64,000 nucleotides of DNA, taken from Mactra quadrangularis (Eukaryota > Mollusca > Bivalvia > Venerida > Mactridae). A program made the translations under genes and the position numbers. The stretch covers positions 33,642,380 to 33,706,379 of the forward strand of contig CM046303.1 in NCBI GenBank assembly GCA_025267735.1, read 5' to 3'. Positions 60,154 to 64,000 of this stretch are shown here, piece by piece. The notes beneath the pieces were generated by a model, which saw only the letters and a list, made by a program, of their open reading frames with translations, was not told the DNA's origin and ran no database searches. Positions within the stretch are counted from its first letter, which is position 1, and the number at the start of each line of letters is the position of its first letter.

Positions 60154-60413
60154 GTTAAATCTCGTATATCCGACTTTTTTATCCGAACATTGGGTGGATT
60201 CGGATGATTTTATTCTGTTCAGAAAGTTTCGCTGTCTAGTTACAGGTTCACCCATTTTTGTGATCCGAAATTGATAGAACAGCTTTAAAAACAATAAGTC
60301 CTCTACTAAAATAACTATTTGAAACTACTTAAAAGAACATCCAAAATCCCGACCATCCGAATTTTGAGATTCTCGGTTACGGATCTGAAAAGTTCGGATA
60401 AAAGAGATTTAAC
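60154..60413. mobile_element. 260-bp MITE with TTAAATCTC ends
   Basis: GTTAAATCTCGTATATCCGA at the left is matched, complemented, by GTTAAATCTCTTTTATCCGA at the right. Further in, CGGATGATTTTATTC and the complement of GACCATCCGAATTTTG also correspond. The duplicated target could be TA or TTAA, so the superfamily is open. Confidence 0.75.
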
Positions 60414-61400
60414 ATTCAGCAGTTCATGTTCAATATGATATTATCTTTACAAAAAATTGTCTATTAATTCACATATGTGTGTAATATTATATCACGTTAT
60501 TTTGAAGTAACACTAGTTATACGTGCAAAATATAATACTACTTAGATAATAAAAGAAGACGGAACAATGGAGCGGATTTCGATTCCCGGTCGCTGGAAGA
60601 TAAATCCTTCCATAAAAATGATACTTTATGTCGATTCCCGCTGTATAGAGAAAACTTGTTGGCTCCTTGCGGTAAGGCAAGGAAGGACTGATGAAATACA
60701 TGTGTCCAGATGAGCTGGTCACCGTATATAACCTAATAAAAAGTGTATCAAATCACCAATACTTTAGAGAAATGGCAAAATATAATCGACAATAACGTGG
60801 TAGATTTAAAAAATAAACGTTTTAATACTCTGCATATGTAAACAACATTTATTAAAATATATAAAACATAAAGTTATATATGTATTAGTAAAGACAATCA
60901 CAACAAGTTAATATACAATCTAATACTTCTGTAAACTTAACGCAATATACAAAATAAACAGGAATGTATTGAGTATAAAACATATGAACATCCCCAGACT
61001 TAAATTAATGATGAAAGTTCTCTGTAACAGGTCTGTTTCCGCTTAATTACGTAAAACAAGTGTGCGCGAAGTCTTCACATTTCTTTAGGAAAAACGAAAA
61101 GATGTACAAGACACATGTACAGTAATTATATAACTGGAATAACGCTTATACCAACCAGAAGGCTTATTTTTTTATAATACATGTACTTGTATAGTTTTAC
61201 TAAGAATGTAACTAGGCCTATACATTGCTTTGAAATGTCACATTGCTATCTGTGTTTTATTTAATCACATGGAGCAAACACATACATGTACATACATTGG
61301 ATACCATAGTTAAGTTAAGTAAACATATCCCTGTACAAGTCTAAATAAAATCTTACCGTATCTTATCATATGTTGAAGGTAGTTGGCTTGATTATCTTCT

Positions 61401-61583
61401 GCGGAGCTTTTCACAATGATTTTTACGATAAAACTCATCGTAAGTCAAAAGTTAAAGAAACATTAATATCTTTTTGAAACATATCATATTATACTTGTGT
61501 TTATTATCCTTCTTAATTTGAACTGCAAAATTAATGAAATCGACTTACGATAACTTTTCTCGTTTTTGGTGAAAAGGTGCGCA
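61401..61583. mobile_element. MITE with TTACGATAA/TTATCGTAA ends, copy 2
   Basis: 'agcttttcacaatgattttt' followed by ACGATAAAACTCATCGTAAG at the left, and GACTTACGATAACTTTTCTC, then GGTGAAAAGGTGC at the right, match the 56747 copy in opposite orientation. It is shorter by internal deletion. Confidence 0.65.
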
Positions 61584-62450
61584 GGTTTTTAGCCAAAGTT
61601 TGGTAAAACATACTCAATCATATAATACAACCACAAACTTGTATAATATAAAAGAACACACAAACAAACTAGAACAAAGAACTGTTAATGGATAATAGAA
61701 TACTGACAAACAACTAGCATAACATCTTTAAGTCAAGTCATATAACATAAGCAATAAAAATTTCACCAGTAGTTTTTCAGATAAAATTATTCAAGATCAA
61801 AGACAATCGATCGTCACTTCGAAATCATTATATATTTTACATATACATTAAATAAACGAAATATTTAAGAATTCTATGAAAGAGCAAAACATCTCAGATT
61901 CATATATTCTGCTAAATTAAATGTACCAAATTATCCTGTGTCCGGTGAGGTAATATTTGCTTTACAATTTTTAGAACACTTGTTAAATCTTCAATTATCT
62001 TTTTTCCAAAGGTCAAAACTCTTCCGATTCGATAACCGGTAATAATTGTCATTTCAGTCAAATGCACTCATTTCAACAAAATATTTTCAAAAGAAAAAAG
62101 AATTGATACCAAACGTCCGGTCACTAATTCGATGGATCAGCGCAATAAATAACTATTGTGTCACCGGTAATCACGGAACTTTATTCCGTCAAAACAGACG
62201 GATTTTAACTATTGTTTCTGACATATTATCCGGAAACATGAATAATTGTCGTGTATGCATCGTATATTTCCAATATTTCTTAAAATTCATAATAAACTCA
62301 CATTTAGGCTTTGTCTATAATAACTTCTTGGGTAATACTAATACTTGAGTTTAATGCTGATAGGGCTATATACAACAGAAAAATCTGACCTCCATAATAA
62401 TGGAAGTAGCACCGCTAAACGTCGAAACCACCTTTAAACGTTGCAACTTA

Positions 62451-63153
62451 TGCTAGGTTTACATCTGGCCACGATCTCCCCGATTAGCCAGAGGCAAAAA
62501 AATCGGGAAGCTCTACGATTAAATGGTATACTCCACGTTCTGGTACGCTTCCTTACGAAATCAGCACGTTTTGTTGCGCTCTACTGCGCTTTGCTACGAT
62601 CGAGCTCACGATTTGCATCACGTTCTGTTACGCTTTGTTGCGATCAACACGATTGGCTTCCACGCTCCAACACGTTCCGTTACGTCCTGTTAAGATCTCC
62701 CACGACAAAGCCGCTTTGTTGCGATCTCCTGCGATTTGACCTACGATTTGAGACAAATGACCACGTTTTACGTCACGATTTGATATTTAAACAACAAATA
62801 ATTCTTTCCCAGCGACGCGGGATGATGAATGTGTCCACGCTGGTCCCGATCTGTTGCGATTGTACTCCACGTTCTGTTACGTTCTGTTACGTTCTGTTAC
62901 GCTTCGGTACGTTCCGTTACGTTTTGTTACGAAAGCCACGCTCTGTCACGATTAGAAAATAAATCGGGGCAATCGTGGTGAAATTTAAGTTCGATTTAAA
63001 ATCTGTCCCGATGCCCACGATGTCCCCGATTCAACCACGTTCCGTTACGCTCCCCCACGATCACCCCGATTCGACTCAACGCTCTGTTACGTTCGCCACG
63101 ATGCTCTGGAATCGGGGACATCGTGGTAATCGTGGCCAGATGTAAACCTAGCA
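62451..63153. mobile_element. 703-bp CG-rich MITE with TTA target duplication
   Basis: The first 25 bases, starting TGCTAGGTTTACATCTGGCC, are repeated exactly in inverted orientation at the right end. TTA flanks both sides (62448-62450, 63154-63156), which is typical of PIF/Harbinger insertion. The interior is a degenerate array of short motifs such as CCACGTTCTGTTACG and CCCCGATT. The 173-codon plus-strand frame at 62441-62962 is the translation of this array (recurring RSVTFRYVLLR-like words). The 115-codon minus-strand frame is the same effect, so neither is a gene. Confidence 0.85.
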
Positions 63154-63402
63154 TTACTTTAAACATCTCAACACTGACGCTAAAAGTCGCAACCACCGCT
63201 AACAGTTGCAATCGCTCTAACGTTATCGTTGTAACGCTGACGCAAAACGTCGCACGAAAAGCGATTAACGGTAAACGTTGCAACCTAGAGGTTAAATTCG
63301 CACTTAGTAGGAAGGTATAGTATTGAACATAAAAACAACTCACAAGTAATTACATTTGCTGAGCATTTCTTTTTTCGATGTACTTTATACATCAGAATGA
63401 CT

Positions 63403-63900
63403 CAGTCTGTTTCAAGACACACGCAATTTCCACCCACTAAACTGTAATATTTTACTATTCAGCAGCACAAATCTATCAAGTGATGACAATGAAAATATAT
63501 TTCTTGCCGTTCAAGAATTCATAAAAAATACAAGACGTTTCAGCGACCATTAAATATTTTATTTATATTTTCACTTATAGACCATACCCTTTTTCATTCT
63601 ACTTTCACGATCTTATGTCATTTGTGTGCAACTTTTTTATATATCTATTCTTTTTAATCTTTCCTCTCTTATGTATTATCCATGTAATCCAATTTTGTAA
63701 CCACTCCTATTGCCCGACTACTTGTTTGCAAATGTTTATTGTATATACCTTAAGGGGAGAGCCGTAACTAAGTTACAGAACTTGTGGCTCAACCCGTTTG
63801 CCGTACATACATATAGTTATGTGTTATTATTATATTATTTATGTAATTATGTAATTGTTAATGTGTATTACGGGCAATAAAATAAGTTTAAACTAAACAA
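63403..63900 (+). pseudogene. LINE C-terminal relic and 3' UTR
   Basis: A short open frame ending at 63552 reads DDNENIFLAVQEFIKNTRRF near its end, a form I associate with the last residues of LINE reverse transcriptases (inference from motif shape). The 3' UTR that follows has a stem GAGCC...GGCTC (about 63760-63790) and ends GGGCAATAAAATAAG. Upstream coding sequence is lost at an in-frame TGA. The fragment lies inside the outer inverted-repeat element, so it inserted after that element. Confidence 0.55.
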
Positions 63901-64000
63901 ATATTACATATAGCGTTATTGTTGCGACGTTTAACGTCAGTTGCGACGTTCAGCGGTGCTACAATGGAGCACCAAATGATTAGTATTGTAAAAAATCTGG

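Larger units (their letters stand above)
62406..63962. mobile_element. Outer terminal-inverted-repeat element hosting nested insertions
   Basis: GTAGCACCGCTAAACGTCG at the left and, complemented, GTAGCACCGCTGAACGTCG at the right form the ends. They are flanked by AATGGAA and AATGGAG, a probable 6-7-bp target duplication. Inner sequence near both ends is rich in AACGTTGCAAC and ACGTCGCAAC motifs (62430-62447, 63160-63300, 63918-63945). It contains the MITE at 62451 and the LINE end at 63403. No transposase is visible. Confidence 0.75.

Noticed and set aside
62441..62962. 173-codon plus-strand frame, the longest in the window
   Set aside because: It is the translation of a degenerate short-word array inside a MITE; the residues repeat in register with the DNA words and it starts outside the element.
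62996..63343. 115-codon minus-strand frame
   Set aside because: It crosses the boundary of the same MITE and reads the complementary words. It is not a gene.

Overview
This window reads as intergenic, repeat-dominated DNA from an animal nuclear genome, most probably a bivalve or other mollusc. It is strongly AT-rich. No open reading frame is long enough or recognisable enough to be a host protein. It holds three intron-containing tRNA-Leu(CAA) genes, several tRNA-headed SINE families, dead non-LTR retrotransposon tails and many small palindromic or inverted-repeat DNA elements. The mollusc assignment is inference: SINE 3' ends built on GGCGTTAAAC or GGCGTTTAAC, LINE C-termini with a [V/I]xxHxLLxC-type motif, and TTCTG-type tails are what I would expect there. 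I found no bacterial genes, operons or CRISPR array.

Layout. 1-3.5 kb: AT-rich DNA with a 45-bp GC-box duplication, a LINE C-terminal relic and a SINE. 4.1-12.8 kb: a palindrome array (TTTTCACAA / TTGTGAAAA with NotI sites) at 4.35 kb is repeated in inverted orientation at 11.8 kb. Between them lie a SINE split by a 5'-truncated LINE, a 0.95-kb inverted repeat and another LINE relic; a 43-bp minisatellite follows at 12.0-12.8 kb. 14.0-17.8 kb: two 399-bp copies of one MITE, each with its own perfect 9-bp target duplication, plus SINEs. 18.6-22.1 kb: more SINEs (one complete, with a 15-bp target duplication) and a 158-bp near-perfect palindrome. 22.1-27.7 kb: nothing recognisable. 27.7-31.2 kb: a cluster of canonical transcription-factor palindromes, a 170-bp palindrome and three tandem copies of a unit of about 0.92-0.96 kb.

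34.7-41.8 kb: three tRNA-Leu(CAA) genes on the minus strand, a LINE C-terminal relic and SINEs. 43.1-49.1 kb: a CG-rich MITE, then an element with AGGGATT...AATCCCT subterminal palindromes that appears split by a 4.14-kb non-coding LTR element with identical 441-bp LTRs. 52.7-56.4 kb: a foldback structure with four AAGATGGCGG-bearing units per arm in opposite orientation. 56.7-61.6 kb: small MITEs. 62.4-64.0 kb: nested transposons, with an outer terminal-inverted-repeat element containing a CG-rich MITE and a LINE 3' end.

The only genes I would call functional are the three tRNAs. Everything else recognisable is mobile-element or tandem-repeat DNA. Coordinates of degenerate repeats are approximate, and all family assignments rest on reading termini by eye.
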